64,000 nucleotides of DNA from CAWGUU01 sp963825765 (GCA_963825765.1 CAWGUU010000009.1:62001-126000), one strand, 5' to 3'. Counted from the stretch's first letter, positions 33,882-42,709 are shown. Numbers and translations: made by a program. Notes: generated by a model from the letters alone, not told the origin.

Positions 33882-33914
33882 CAAGGGCGATCCTCTCTGG
33901 GGTCGCCCTTGTTT
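33882..33914 (+). terminator. Rho-independent terminator
   Basis: A perfect 9-bp stem, CAAGGGCGA with TCGCCCTTG, around a 12-base loop and followed by TTT. It lies 20 bases after the stop of the small secreted protein and just before the end of the convergent DUF5655 gene. Confidence 0.85.
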
Positions 33915-33928
33915 CGCGCCCGGCGGTC

Positions 33929-34363
33929 TCACTCCGGGGTGTCGGTGTCGAGGTAGGCCTCGGTCAGCCAGCCGCGCAGTGCGTCGTCGAAGTCGGACGG
34001 GCTGCGCAGGTTGGCGATGTGGTAGTACCGCCCGTGATAGGCCATGACTTTTCGGGTGATGGTGCGGTGGTCGACCCTTCGGCTGAGGGCGAACGACATC
34101 GCCACCCAGCGCATCATCGGCCGCAGCTGCGTGAAAGTCCGGCCGTCGTGCTTCAGGAAGATGCCGACCGACACCGGTTCGACGTGGACCGGTCCGACGG
34201 TCGCCAGGTGGGCCATGACCGCCTCGAAGACAGGCCGCTCGTGCGGTGGGCCCGTCGAGAAGTACTCCTCCACCGACATCGCCGGCGAGCACTCGTGGCC
34301 CTGCCGTGCGCGCGCGAACCGTCGGCCGCAGTCGGGACAGGTCCACGCCGGCACGCCCGCCAT
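33929..34363 (-). CDS. DUF5655-like protein with N-terminal zinc-binding motif
   Basis: A 144-residue protein. The start at ATG 34363 gives a short zinc-ribbon-like motif (WTCPDCGRRFARARQGHEC) at the N-terminus. The rest, VEEYFSTGPPHERPVFEAV ... PVSVGIFLKHDGRTFTQLRPMMRWVAMSFALSR, resembles the DUF5655 family, whose function is not known. It is divergent from the 98-residue protein at 34457, with an 11-bp inverted repeat between them. Confidence 0.75.
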   Translation of the reverse strand: MAGVPAWTCPDCGRRFARARQGHECSPAMSVEEYFSTGPPHERPVFEAVMAHLATVGPVHVEPVSVGIFLKHDGRTFTQLRPMMRWVAMSFALSRRVDHRTITRKVMAYHGRYYHIANLRSPSDFDDALRGWLTEAYLDTDTPE

Positions 34364-34382
34364 GCTGCTACCCACGTCGCCT

Positions 34383-34430
34383 TTCTGCTCGCGCCATTCC
34401 CGGTTATAGGGGGCACAATCGCGAGCAGAA
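34383..34430. promoter_or_regulatory. Inverted repeat in a divergent promoter
   Basis: TTCTGCTCGCG (34383-34393) and CGCGAGCAGAA (34420-34430) are perfect inverted copies 26 bases apart, flanking TATAGG- and CACAAT-like promoter elements between the DUF5655 gene and the 34457 gene. An operator for a repressor acting on both genes is likely; it could also form a cruciform. Confidence 0.6.
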
Positions 34431-34456
34431 CGGGATGGCCTGGCAAGATCGTCGGC

Positions 34457-34753
34457 GTGACCAGCGACGCCCACTTCGCGGTGGAGCTGGTGATCCAGAC
34501 GACCAGCGGTGTCCTCACCGGCAGGTACGGCCCGAAGGAGGCGGTCACCCTTTTGGCCTCCCAGGGCCCCCAGGCCCGGGCCCGGGCCATGGTGATGGCG
34601 GTACGCGAGCCCGAGCAGGCCGGCAACTACGCCGAGCTTCTGCGAGCGATCGTCGCCGAGCTGGCGGCCAGGGACGTGGCGGGCGAGGACGCCCGTGACC
34701 TGCGAGCTGTGATCGACGACGTCGAGCGCGTGGTACAGGCCTTGACTCCGTAG
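34457..34753 (+). CDS. Small protein of unknown function
   Basis: A 98-residue acidic-helical protein (TSDAHFAVELVIQTTSGVLTGRYGPKEAV...) starting at GTG 34457. It ends with a helix VAGEDARDLRAVIDDVERVV. No motif is recognised. It is followed 27 bases later by the MerR gene on the same strand. Confidence 0.6.
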   Translation: MTSDAHFAVELVIQTTSGVLTGRYGPKEAVTLLASQGPQARARAMVMAVREPEQAGNYAELLRAIVAELAARDVAGEDARDLRAVIDDVERVVQALTP

Positions 34754-34780
34754 CGGGGTACGGGCCCTATCGTCTTCGGC

Positions 34781-35164
34781 GTGGGCGCGTTCACCATCGG
34801 CAGGCTGGCCGAGGCGGCCGGCGTGAACGTGGAGACGGTGCGCTACTACGAGCGGCGGGGCCTCCTCGAGCAGCCGCCCCGTCCGGGCCAGGGCTACCGC
34901 CAGTACACCGACGCCGACCTCTGGCGGCTGCAGTTCATCCGCCGCGGGAAGGACCTGGGCTTCACCCTGGCCGAGCTCGCCGACCTGCTGGGGCCGGAGG
35001 GGGAGCGCTCGGCGGAGGCCGTCCGCCGCGCCGCCCTGGCCAAGATCGACCTCGTCGACCAGCGGGCCGCCGAGCTGGCGGGCGTGCGAGCGCGGCTGAA
35101 GCAGCTGGCCGAGCTGTGCGAACGGGGCGACGGCACCGACTGCCAGTCGCTCCAGCTCGGCTGA
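34781..35164 (+). CDS. MerR-family regulator with C-terminal cysteines
   Basis: A 127-residue MerR-type activator. The winged-helix N-terminus FTIGRLAEAAGVNVETVRYYERRGLL is typical, followed by YRQYTDADLWRLQFIRRGKDLGFTLAEL and a long dimerisation helix. The C-terminus holds two cysteines in LCERGDGTDC, in the place where metal-sensing MerR proteins bind mercury or other soft metals, but the third cysteine at the start of the dimerisation helix is missing. The target may be the thioredoxin gene or an unlinked one. Confidence 0.88.
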   Translation: MGAFTIGRLAEAAGVNVETVRYYERRGLLEQPPRPGQGYRQYTDADLWRLQFIRRGKDLGFTLAELADLLGPEGERSAEAVRRAALAKIDLVDQRAAELAGVRARLKQLAELCERGDGTDCQSLQLG

Positions 35165-35192
35165 CCGGCGGCGCCGGCGCCCTCACCTGCCG

Positions 35193-35241
35193 CAACTGGG
35201 GTCACAGAACCGCGCCTGGCGCGACTGAGCGTCACCAGTTC
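35193..35241. repeat. Palindromic repeat, copy 4
   Basis: Forty-nine bases with arms AACTGGGGTCAC and GTCACCAGTT and the core ACCGCGCCTGGCGCG. It is 40 of 49 bases identical to copy 5 at 61693-61741. It lies between the convergent MerR and thioredoxin genes. Confidence 0.85.
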
Positions 35242-35261
35242 GGTGCGGGTGGCCCGGTGGG

Positions 35262-35591
35262 TCAGCCCAGTACGTCGGCCAGGTCCTCCAGCAGGCGGCG
35301 CTTGCTGCGGGCGCCGACGAGCCGCTTGACGAGCACGCCTTTGGTGAACACCAGCATCGTCGGCAGCCCGAGAACCTGATGGCGGGCGACGGCATCGGGG
35401 TTGTCGTCGTTGTCGATCGTGAGTACCCGGAGCCGGCCGCCCAGCTCCTCGGCGAGCGTTTCGAGCACCGGGCCCATCATGCGGCAGGGCGGGCACCAGT
35501 CGGCGGTGAACTCCACCAGCACCGGCACCGGCGAAGCGGCGAGCTCCTCCGCGAGCGTCCTCCCGTCAACCGCCAGAGCTGCACCTGCCAT
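35262..35591 (-). CDS. Thioredoxin
   Basis: A 109-residue thioredoxin with an ADWCPPCR active site, here with Pro-Pro in place of the common Gly-Pro between the cysteines, and the cis-proline in LGLPTMLVF. ATG 35591 is preferred over the GTG at 35594 because GGAGG lies five bases before it. It is followed by the palindromic repeat copy 4 and preceded by the DJ-1/PfpI gene on the same strand. Confidence 0.92.
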   Translation of the reverse strand: MAGAALAVDGRTLAEELAASPVPVLVEFTADWCPPCRMMGPVLETLAEELGGRLRVLTIDNDDNPDAVARHQVLGLPTMLVFTKGVLVKRLVGARSKRRLLEDLADVLG

Positions 35592-35658
35592 CACGGCCTC
35601 CCTTCCTGTCTCAGGGCGACCGTACGGCCCGTACCGTGGTCCGGAGTCAAGCGCCGAT

Positions 35659-36336
35659 TCAGGGGCCGAGGGGCACGGCCTCCTCGCGGTCGTCGCGGTA
35701 GAGGTCGTAGGCAGCCGTGTACTCCATGACCCTGGCCACCTCGGCGATGAGGTCCTCGTCCCAGCCGGCGCGTCGCAGCAGGTGGAAGCCCATCTCCATG
35801 CCCGACGTGATGCCGCCGGCGGTGATGATCCGACCGGCGTCGACCACGCGGGCCCGGCTGATGTGGCAGGCGGGGGCGAGGTCGGCCAGCCGGTCGAGCG
35901 GCACCTTGCCGTTGGGGCCCGACTCCACCCTGTCGGGCTCCTTGCGGTTCGTGGCCGGCAAGCCGTCCAGCAGGCCCATGACCCCGTAGACCCACGAGCC
36001 GGTGCACACGCTGGTCAGCAGGGTCGTCTCCGGCAGCGAGCGGACGAAGTCGTGGAGCCGGCGGTTGTGGATCTCCTGGCGGGTGCCGAACCCGCCGGGG
36101 ATGAGGAAAGCGTCCATGGCCGGCTGGTCGCCGAACGAGTAGTTCGGCAGCACGGTGAAACCGGCCTGGGCCTGGACGGGGCGGGCGGAGTCGGCCACCA
36201 GGAACGCCTCGAGCTCCGGGTCGAAGCGGCGGGCCACCGAGAACACGCCGTGGGGCGCGGCGAAGTCGACGATCTCGGCGTCCTTGAAGACGTAGATGCC
36301 GAGCCGGAAGCCGGCGATGCGAGGGTGCAGCGGCAT
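35659..36336 (-). CDS. DJ-1/PfpI-family protein (isonitrile hydratase-like)
   Basis: A 225-residue protein of the DJ-1/PfpI glutamine-amidotransferase-like fold. The nucleophile cysteine is in LLTSVCTGSWVYGVMGLLDG near residue 112, with the acidic elbow residue in the early strand. This pattern is shared with isonitrile (isocyanide) hydratases, which turn isonitriles into formamides, and with AraC-type regulators lacking the DNA-binding part. The substrate is not certain, but nitrile chemistry elsewhere in the window makes isonitrile hydratase worth testing. Confidence 0.8.
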   Translation of the reverse strand: MPLHPRIAGFRLGIYVFKDAEIVDFAAPHGVFSVARRFDPELEAFLVADSARPVQAQAGFTVLPNYSFGDQPAMDAFLIPGGFGTRQEIHNRRLHDFVRSLPETTLLTSVCTGSWVYGVMGLLDGLPATNRKEPDRVESGPNGKVPLDRLADLAPACHISRARVVDAGRIITAGGITSGMEMGFHLLRRAGWDEDLIAEVARVMEYTAAYDLYRDDREEAVPLGP

Positions 36337-36363
36337 CGGGAACCCGTGACGGGGTGCTCTCGC

Positions 36364-36684
36364 CTACCCGGCTGTCCGTTGCCCGTCGAGGACGGTTGCC
36401 CGGCCACGTCGGGCGACGTCGACGGCCACGCTGAACAGGCGCTCGGCCACCGCCGGGTCGTGCCAGGTGTGCTCGGCCACGAAGTCGAGCCAGTCGGCGG
36501 GCGGGATGACCGCCTCCATGCTGTAATCCAGCTCCTCCCAGGTGGTGGCCAGCTCGAGCAGCTCCAGAGCCATGGCGACGTCGGTCTCTGCCCGTACCAG
36601 TTGGTCGTGGTGGGCGGGGGCGGCGGAGGCGAACCGGCAGTGACAGTCACCGCTCCACCTCCGGGAGCACGTCGTCTTCGGCAC
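36364..36684 (-). CDS. Small Cys/His-containing protein of unknown function
   Basis: A 106-residue protein starting at GTG 36684, with GAGGA six bases upstream. The N-terminus has a cluster CSRRWSGDCHC that could bind metal, followed by acidic-helical sequence (ALELLELATTWEELDYSMEAVIPPADWLDF). No family is recognised. It follows the DUF2877 gene with a gap of about 110 bases that holds a palindromic operator. Confidence 0.6.
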   Translation of the reverse strand: MPKTTCSRRWSGDCHCRFASAAPAHHDQLVRAETDVAMALELLELATTWEELDYSMEAVIPPADWLDFVAEHTWHDPAVAERLFSVAVDVARRGRATVLDGQRTAG

Positions 36685-36739
36685 GCTGGCTCCTCTCTCC
36701 GGGGGAAGGGAACAGCATGCGCCCACGGCTTTGCACAGC

Positions 36740-36759
36740 CGTTGCACGACGGTGCAACG
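36740..36759. promoter_or_regulatory. Palindromic operator-like site
   Basis: CGTTGCAC, four bases, GTGCAACG form a perfect 20-bp palindrome. Two more half-sites flank it, TTTGCAC at 36730-36736 and GTGCAAC at 36782-36788. The cluster lies upstream of the 106-residue gene and downstream of the DUF2877 gene, so it may control the last genes of the block. It could also act as a replication- or recombination-related site. Confidence 0.6.
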
Positions 36760-36795
36760 CGTCACCCGTCGGCGGGGCGCCGTGCAACACTCGCG

Positions 36796-37570
36796 TCAGC
36801 CCGGAGAAACGCCGGGCGGTCCGGCGGGGACCCGCGACGGCAGGCACGCGAGGCCCAACCGCAGGCCCATGGCCAGGTCCGCGCCCGAGCTGCGGCCGAA
36901 GCCGACAATGTCGGCGAGGGCGGCGGCGGCGTCGCCGGGTCGGCCGTCGGCGACCGCCAGGAGAAAGCGGTGGACGGGCTCGATGCTCTGGCCGCGGGCC
37001 GCCCACGCCAGGAACGCGGCAGCGATGTCGTTGGTCTCGACGCCGCCGGCCACAGCGGCCAGCTCGGCCTCTGCCGCCTCGCCCCCGCCGATCCCGGCGA
37101 TCAGCAGGATCCCGGCCAGGCAGTCGTCGCCGGCGGGGGTCAGGCCGGGGCCGACACCGCCCAGCCGGGCCGCCACCGCGGCCAGGTCTCCGAAATCGAC
37201 GTCGTCGAGGTCGGGCTCGATCGAGGACGGCGGCGCCCCATCGAGCAGGTCGACGGCCAATGCCGCCGCCGCGTGGAGGGCCGATGCCGTGGGCACGCGG
37301 CCTTGCCACACGTGGGCGCCGGCGAGATCGACGAGGACGGCGCCGGCCTGGAGCACCGTGGGCGTGACCACCACCCTGTCGTGCAGCCGGAGCCCGTCGA
37401 GGTCGACCCCGACGCGCGCGTGCACCGGCCCCGACGGCACGTCGAACGTGGTGAGGGCCACCAGCCCGCCGCGGAAGCCGCAGGTAGGCGGCGCGGGAGT
37501 ACACGCCCACGACCTCGCCGGTGCCCGCGACGGCGAATGCCTCGGCCGCACCGAGACCGAGTTCGATCAC
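36796..37570 (-). pseudogene. DUF2877/AllH-like protein with a frameshift
   Basis: The N-terminal 32 codons from GTG 37570 (overlapping the DUF1116 stop, GTGA) read VIELGLGAAEAFAV...GVYSRAAYLRL, and the rest continues in another frame from about 37475 as GGLVALTTFDVPSGPVHARVGV through GPGLTPAGDDCLAG to the stop at 36796. Together they form a full-length DUF2877 protein, the YlbF/AllH component of the FdrA-linked carbamoyltransferase. The break is one base in a GC run; it may be a true mutation or a base error. Confidence 0.8.
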
Positions 37571-38985
37571 TGGGCCAGACGGTGATCCAGGTCCAGCAGG
37601 GCGTCGGCGAAGCAGGCCATCGGCGCCTCGGCCACGCCCGCACCCACCTGACCCGAGCCGTCCGAGACGTGGAGGATGCCAGTGTTGACCTTGGGCGTGA
37701 TGCCCACCTCCACCACCTTGCGCACGTCCACGCCGATCGGCGTCCCCCTGAAGTCGAGCACCGGCACCTTGAACCTGGTGCTGCGGGCCACGCACACCCG
37801 GTCCATCTCCTCGGTGGCGGCGATGCCGTCGGCCATGGTGCCGCCGATGAACGTCGCCACCGCGGGCGACGCCGCCGCGGCCGAGCCGCCGAGCCCGATC
37901 AGCTCCAGCACGGCGCTGTCCCCGATGTCGGGCGCGGCCGACTCCGGGCCCTGGCCGGCGTAGTAGAGGGCGTTCCCGACGGGCGGCGAGTCGGTCACGA
38001 ACCAGGTCTCGGAGCCGGGCAGGCGGATGCCGTAGGTGGTGCCGTTGCGGGACATGGTCGTCACCACGCTGGACCCCTCCACCTGCTCGGCCCAGAGGGT
38101 GAGGGCCTTGGCCCCGGCCATGGCCAGGTTGAGGAAGAACAGGTGGTTGCCGGCCAGGAACCGTCCCAGCTCGCCCCGGGCGGGGGAGTCGAGGGCCATG
38201 AGCCGGGGCAGCAGGGTGCGGATCAGCACGTTGGTGGACGCCTGCGTGCGCATGTGCAGGTCGTCGCCCATCTGCAGCCCCTGGGCGGCGATGCTGAACA
38301 GGTCGATGGGGGCGAACACGTCGACGGGGCCCGACGCCGCCAGGCACTCCGCCAGCAGCGGACCGGCCACCTCCCGCAGGAAGACGAGCCGCTCGACCGC
38401 CGCCGGGGTCTCCCGGCCGAACCACGCCACCTCGCCCGGGCCTTGATTGACCGACGAGAACGCTCGCGTGCCCCCGGCTTCGTTCTCCACGACGAACATC
38501 GGCGCCGACGGGCCGATGGCGCTGGCCATGGGCACGACGGCGGCGTGCACGTTTGCCGGCTCGAGCCGCACCCCGTCGTGCGACAGGACATCGTCGGCAC
38601 CGGCCGGGTCCTCGGCCCACCCCTCCGCCATCACCGCGGCCCTGACGGAGCGGCGCAGGGGGTCGCACATGTCGTCCCAGGCGATGGCCGGGCCGCAGTG
38701 GACGACGGTGCGGTCGTCGACGCCGGGCAGGGCCGTCCGCGCCGGCTCGATCCCGACCAGCGACGCCCCGCCCTCGTCGAGCCGGCGGGCGACCTCGGCG
38801 TTGGCCTCGTCGATGGCGGCGGCGTGGCGCCCGTACAGCCGGCACAGCGCAGCCACCAGCTCGGCGTCGCCGGCGGCGGGGATGCGCCAGTCGACCTGGA
38901 CGACGGGCCGGCCCTGGTCCCGGACGGCGTCGGCGAACAGGGGGAGGCCCAGGTTCACCACCTCGATCTCCGACGGCAGCTTCAT
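37567..38985 (-). CDS. DUF1116 / AllG-like carbamoyltransferase component
   Basis: A 472-residue protein of the DUF1116 family (YlbE/AllG in Escherichia coli), a subunit of the oxamate carbamoyltransferase complex with FdrA and the DUF2877 protein. Conserved regions include VNLGLPLFADAVRDQGRPVVQVDWRIPA near the N-terminus, IGPSAPMFVVEN and GNHLFFLNLAM. ATG 38985 overlaps the stop of the upstream lyase gene (ATGA). Its FdrA and carbamate kinase partners lie at 51351-53881, possibly under the same operator motif. Confidence 0.85.
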   Translation of the reverse strand: MKLPSEIEVVNLGLPLFADAVRDQGRPVVQVDWRIPAAGDAELVAALCRLYGRHAAAIDEANAEVARRLDEGGASLVGIEPARTALPGVDDRTVVHCGPAIAWDDMCDPLRRSVRAAVMAEGWAEDPAGADDVLSHDGVRLEPANVHAAVVPMASAIGPSAPMFVVENEAGGTRAFSSVNQGPGEVAWFGRETPAAVERLVFLREVAGPLLAECLAASGPVDVFAPIDLFSIAAQGLQMGDDLHMRTQASTNVLIRTLLPRLMALDSPARGELGRFLAGNHLFFLNLAMAGAKALTLWAEQVEGSSVVTTMSRNGTTYGIRLPGSETWFVTDSPPVGNALYYAGQGPESAAPDIGDSAVLELIGLGGSAAAASPAVATFIGGTMADGIAATEEMDRVCVARSTRFKVPVLDFRGTPIGVDVRKVVEVGITPKVNTGILHVSDGSGQVGAGVAEAPMACFADALLDLDHRLAQ

Positions 38986-40436
38986 GTGTCGGCCCTATCC
39001 AGGAGCGCCTCCTCGGCGCTGTCGAAGGACGACCGCCACTTGTCGGCGTCGGCGCGCAGGGCGGTCGCCGCCGCCCGGCAGGACTCGACCATGGCCTCGA
39101 CCGCCGCCGGGGCGGCGCCACCCCGGGCCGAACGGGTGGCCACGATGAGGCCAGGGTCGAGCACGGCCGAGAGGTCGTGGCCGGCCAGGCCGAGGGGCCG
39201 CCCCTGGTGCTCGACGGAGGCGTTGTCCAGCATCTCGCCGGTGAGGTCGATCCCCCGAAGCCCCTGGGCGCTGGCCGCCTTCACGGCCAGGCCGACGATG
39301 AGGTAGGCGGACCGGTAGTCGATGCGGCAGACGGTGACGATGTGCTCGGCCAGGTCGGTGGCCTGGGTGAACCCGCTGGCCAGGGCGTCGGCCATGCGGG
39401 TCACGTTGACCCGCAGGGTCCCGACCACGCCGCTCATCAGCCGGGTCACGCGCCCGGCCAGGTCGAGGGAGCGGGGCACCTCGCCGTAGGCGAAGATGAG
39501 GTTGTCGCTGCGGGCCGACGGGCTTTTCACGACAGCCAGGAACCCGGTCAGCCGGCCGATCAGGATCCCCGAGGCCCCCCGCACGATCGACAGCGAGTAC
39601 GGGTTGCGCTTCTGCGGCATGAGCACGCTGGAGCGGGTGAAGCCGTCGTCGAGGTCGACGTAGTCGAACTCGCTGCTCGACCAGATCTCCAGGTCCTCGG
39701 CCAGCTTGCTCTGGTTCGACAGCATGCTGGCGGCGGTGGCCATGATGTCGATGAGGCCGTCCACCTGCCACATGGCGTCGCGGGTGTGCTCGATGACCCC
39801 GCCGAAGCCGAGCAGGTCGGCGACGACGCCCCGGTCGGCCAGCAGGCGGCTGCCGTTGACGCAGCCGGCGCCGCCCGGGCTGGTGTTGACCCAGTCCAGG
39901 CCTTCCAGCAGGCGGCGGCCGTCGCGCAGCGTGGGGTAGGCGAAGGACAGGATGTAGTGGCCGAATGTCGACGGCTGGGCCTGCTGGAGGTAGGTCTGGT
40001 CGGGCATGAGGGTGCCGACGTGGCGGGCGGCCTGGGCGGCCACGTTGTCGACGAACCCGGCGGCGTCGTCCACCAGGTCGACCAGCTGGCGGCGCATGAG
40101 CAGTCGCAGCGCCAGCCTCGTCGCTTCCCGGCGGGGGCGGCCGGCGTGCAGCCACCCGGCCACGTCGCCGATGCGGGAGACGAAATAGCGCTCCCGGGAG
40201 TTGTAGGCCTCGCCGAAGGACGGGTCGTAGGGGAAGTCCTCGGCGGCCATGGCGTGGACCTCGAGCAGCAGGTCGAGCAGCTGGCGGGCGGGCTCGTCGG
40301 GGACGACGCCGCGGCTGCGCAGGTCGAGGACGTGGGCGATGTCGGCCAGGTTCAGCCCGTGGTGCAGCAGTGGGGCGTCGGCGTTCTCCAGGGTGAACCC
40401 GGACTCGATCAATTCCCTGGCAGGGCCGGCTGTCAT
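38982..40436 (-). CDS. Argininosuccinate lyase-like enzyme (XcbD-like candidate)
   Basis: A 484-residue member of the aspartase/fumarase superfamily, closest to argininosuccinate lyases. The signature loop SSVLMPQKRNPYS is near residue 275, and PSTFGHYILSFAYP is the second conserved region. In the bacterial coenzyme M pathway of Xanthobacter autotrophicus an enzyme of this type is encoded beside a ComA homologue, a second fumarase-family lyase and a PLP enzyme, as seen here. A role in arginine synthesis is unlikely because no arg gene is near. ATG 40436 overlaps the PLP gene stop. Confidence 0.82.
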   Translation of the reverse strand: MTAGPARELIESGFTLENADAPLLHHGLNLADIAHVLDLRSRGVVPDEPARQLLDLLLEVHAMAAEDFPYDPSFGEAYNSRERYFVSRIGDVAGWLHAGRPRREATRLALRLLMRRQLVDLVDDAAGFVDNVAAQAARHVGTLMPDQTYLQQAQPSTFGHYILSFAYPTLRDGRRLLEGLDWVNTSPGGAGCVNGSRLLADRGVVADLLGFGGVIEHTRDAMWQVDGLIDIMATAASMLSNQSKLAEDLEIWSSSEFDYVDLDDGFTRSSVLMPQKRNPYSLSIVRGASGILIGRLTGFLAVVKSPSARSDNLIFAYGEVPRSLDLAGRVTRLMSGVVGTLRVNVTRMADALASGFTQATDLAEHIVTVCRIDYRSAYLIVGLAVKAASAQGLRGIDLTGEMLDNASVEHQGRPLGLAGHDLSAVLDPGLIVATRSARGGAAPAAVEAMVESCRAAATALRADADKWRSSFDSAEEALLDRADT

Positions 40437-41363
40437 CGGTTCGTCGCCAGGTGGTCGGCGGCGGACAGCAGCCCGCCGGTGTGCCAGAACACGAGCGGCT
40501 CGGGGTGACCCTCGTCGGCCATGCGGAGGAGCACCGCGAAGGCCTTGGCCGTGTAGACGGGGTCGAGCACCAGGCCCTCGGTGCGGAGCGCGACGGTGGC
40601 GGCGCGTTCGCCCTGGGCGGACGGGACGCCGAAGCCGGGGCCGCGGGCGTCGACGAGGGTCACCGTCGGCGATGGGCGGCCCAACAGCCCGGCGCACGAG
40701 TCGGCCAGCGCCTGCACCTGGGCGGTGGCCTCGGCGAGGGGACGGCTCACCGACGCGCCGACCACCGTCCAGCCCTTGGCGGCGGCGCCGACGGCCAGGC
40801 CGGCGCAGGCGCCGCCGGAGCCGGTGGCGACGACGATGGTGCCGGGCCCGTCGGGCAGCTCGTCGGCGGCCAGAGCCATCCCGATCGCGCCGACCGCGGT
40901 GGCGCCCCCCCGCGGGACCGGGTACGGCCGGCGGCCGGCGGCTTCCAGCTCGGCGGCGACGTCGAGGACGGCGGTGTCGACCGCAGCCCGGACCGGGGTC
41001 GCCGGTCAAGCGGACCTTGGCACCGGCGGCCAGGGCCAGGGCCAGATTGGGGTGGGCGCGGGCCGGGCGGCTGGCGTACAACACGAGCTGGCAGTCGAGG
41101 CCGGCGATGGCGGCGGCGACGGCCGCCGCCGCCACCCAGTTCGAGCTGGACCCTCCACCGGTGACCAGCACGTCGCAGTCCCGCTCCAGGGCGTCGCCGA
41201 CCAGGAACTCGAGCTGCCTGGCCTTGTGGCCGGCCACGCCGAAGCCGGTCAGGTCGTCCCTCTTGAGGAGGGTTCCCTGGCGGCGGGCGGGGACCAGCGG
41301 CGTCGGCAGCGTGGCCAGCGGGAACCTCTCCACGGCCTTCGGTCCCATCACCAGCGGCTTCAC
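40433..41363 (-). pseudogene. D-cysteine desulfhydrase/ACC deaminase-like PLP enzyme (XcbE-like), frameshifted
   Basis: A fold-type II PLP protein. From GTG 41363 the frame reads PLPTPLVPARRQ...LLKRDDLTGFGVAGHKARQLEFL, with the PLP lysine in GHKARQLE, then GGGSSSNWVAAAA and LALALAAGAKVRLTGD. At a four-G run (40995-40998) the frame changes and continues VRAAVDTAVLDVAAELEAAG, then TGSGGACAGLAVG, to the stop at 40433. The two parts form one full enzyme of about 310 residues. The family includes the PLP enzyme of bacterial coenzyme M synthesis that adds the thiol. Confidence 0.8.
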
Positions 41364-42709
41364 GCCCACTCGTCCGGCTCCCCGGCGCGGGCGGACCGTC
41401 CCCTCGCCACCACCTCGTCGACCATGGCGACCGCACCTTCGAGGGCCGGGACCGACAGCAGCGCAGTCAGCTCGCCGGCGTCGAACAGGCCGGCCAGCGC
41501 GTCCTCTGGCGAGGGCGGCGATCCGGCGCCGGGTCGGAGCGCTTCGTGCAGCAGCTCCTGGGCCCGCTGGCGTCCGACTCTGGCGGTCAGGGCGGCCAGG
41601 GCCCGCTCCGACCCCGCTTGCGGACCGACCTTGGCGGCCATGGCGGCGACGTCCACCTCCAGCCCCGACAGCAGGTCGACCCCCATCTGCAATGCCACGC
41701 CGGTCAGCAGGCAGACCTCGGGGAACGCGACCCACTCCGCCTTCCACGCCCGCCCGTCGCGCTCGTGGGCGGACACCATCCCCTCGAGCAGCACGCCCGC
41801 GGACGCCCGTACCAGGCGGGCGAGGGTGTCGAGATGCTCGCTGCGCTCCGGGTTGCGTTTGTGGGGCATCGTGATCGAGCCCACCGCCGACGCGGTGGTG
41901 GCCTCCCGCAGCTCGCCGATCTCGGGCCGCTGCAGCTCGTAGACCTCGGTGCCGATCCGGGCGAGGGTGGCGCACACCATGGCCAGGAGGTGGGCGAGCT
42001 CTGCGACCCGGTCGCGCGACGTCAGCCACGAGACCGCCGGCTCGCCCAGCCCCAACTCGGCGCAGAAGGCGGCCCGCAGAGCGGGACCGTCGGCGCCGAA
42101 GTACCCGAGGACGCCGACGGCGCCCCCGAGCTGGGCGACCAGCCAGCGCCGCCGCCCCTCGGCCAGCCGCTCGACGTGGCGGCGCACCTCGTCGGCCCAC
42201 GACGCGGCCTTGAAGCCGAAGGTGATCGGGGCCCCGGCCTGGCCGTGGGTCCGCCCGACCATCACCGTGTGGCGATGACGTTCGGCGAGGTCGAGCAGCA
42301 GCCCCTCGATGACGTGCAGGTCCCGCCACGCCACCTGGCCGACCTTGGCGATCGCCAGCGAAGTCCACGTGTCGGTGACGTCCTGCACCGTGGTGCCCAG
42401 GTAAACGTGGTCGCGGGCGGGTGACGGGAGCACCCGCTGCAGCCCGTGGATGAGTCCGAGGGTCGAGTGCGACGTACGCCGGGTCTCGGCGGCCACGACG
42501 TCGAGGTCGAGAGCGTCGACCACCGCCGTCTCGGTGATCTGCTCGGCCGACAGGGCGGGGATGATCCCGACCTTGGCCTGGGCCCGGGCCAGGGCGGCGA
42601 GGATGTCGAGCCAGGTCTGGAGGCGGGCCCGCTCGTCGAACACCGCCCGCAGCTCGTCGGTACCCCAGAGGTGGGCGTACAGCTCGGAGTCGGTTATGCG
42701 GGCGCCCAT
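41360..42709 (-). CDS. Adenylosuccinate lyase-like enzyme (XcbC-like candidate)
   Basis: A 449-residue aspartase/fumarase-superfamily lyase of the PurB/carboxymuconate-cycloisomerase type. The conserved regions TSHSTLGLIHGLQR, MVGRTHGQAGAPITFGFK and SITMPHKRNPERSE are all present. In bacterial coenzyme M synthesis a protein of this class removes phosphate from phosphosulfolactate. The linked comA gene makes that substrate, so the same role is inferred here rather than purine synthesis. ATG 42709 overlaps the end of the preceding frameshifted gene by 16 bases. Confidence 0.82.
   Translation of the reverse strand: MGARITDSELYAHLWGTDELRAVFDERARLQTWLDILAALARAQAKVGIIPALSAEQITETAVVDALDLDVVAAETRRTSHSTLGLIHGLQRVLPSPARDHVYLGTTVQDVTDTWTSLAIAKVGQVAWRDLHVIEGLLLDLAERHRHTVMVGRTHGQAGAPITFGFKAASWADEVRRHVERLAEGRRRWLVAQLGGAVGVLGYFGADGPALRAAFCAELGLGEPAVSWLTSRDRVAELAHLLAMVCATLARIGTEVYELQRPEIGELREATTASAVGSITMPHKRNPERSEHLDTLARLVRASAGVLLEGMVSAHERDGRAWKAEWVAFPEVCLLTGVALQMGVDLLSGLEVDVAAMAAKVGPQAGSERALAALTARVGRQRAQELLHEALRPGAGSPPSPEDALAGLFDAGELTALLSVPALEGAVAMVDEVVARGRSARAGEPDEWA

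Noticed and set aside
35401..39306. A 1301-codon open frame on the plus strand
   Set aside because: It lies antisense to DUF1116, DUF2877, DJ-1 and lyase genes with clear motifs; its Gly/Arg/His/Ala-rich content is typical antisense translation in GC-rich DNA. Many similar long frames (for example 2135-3856, 8471-11161, 17467-20361 and 58637-60424) were rejected for the same reason.
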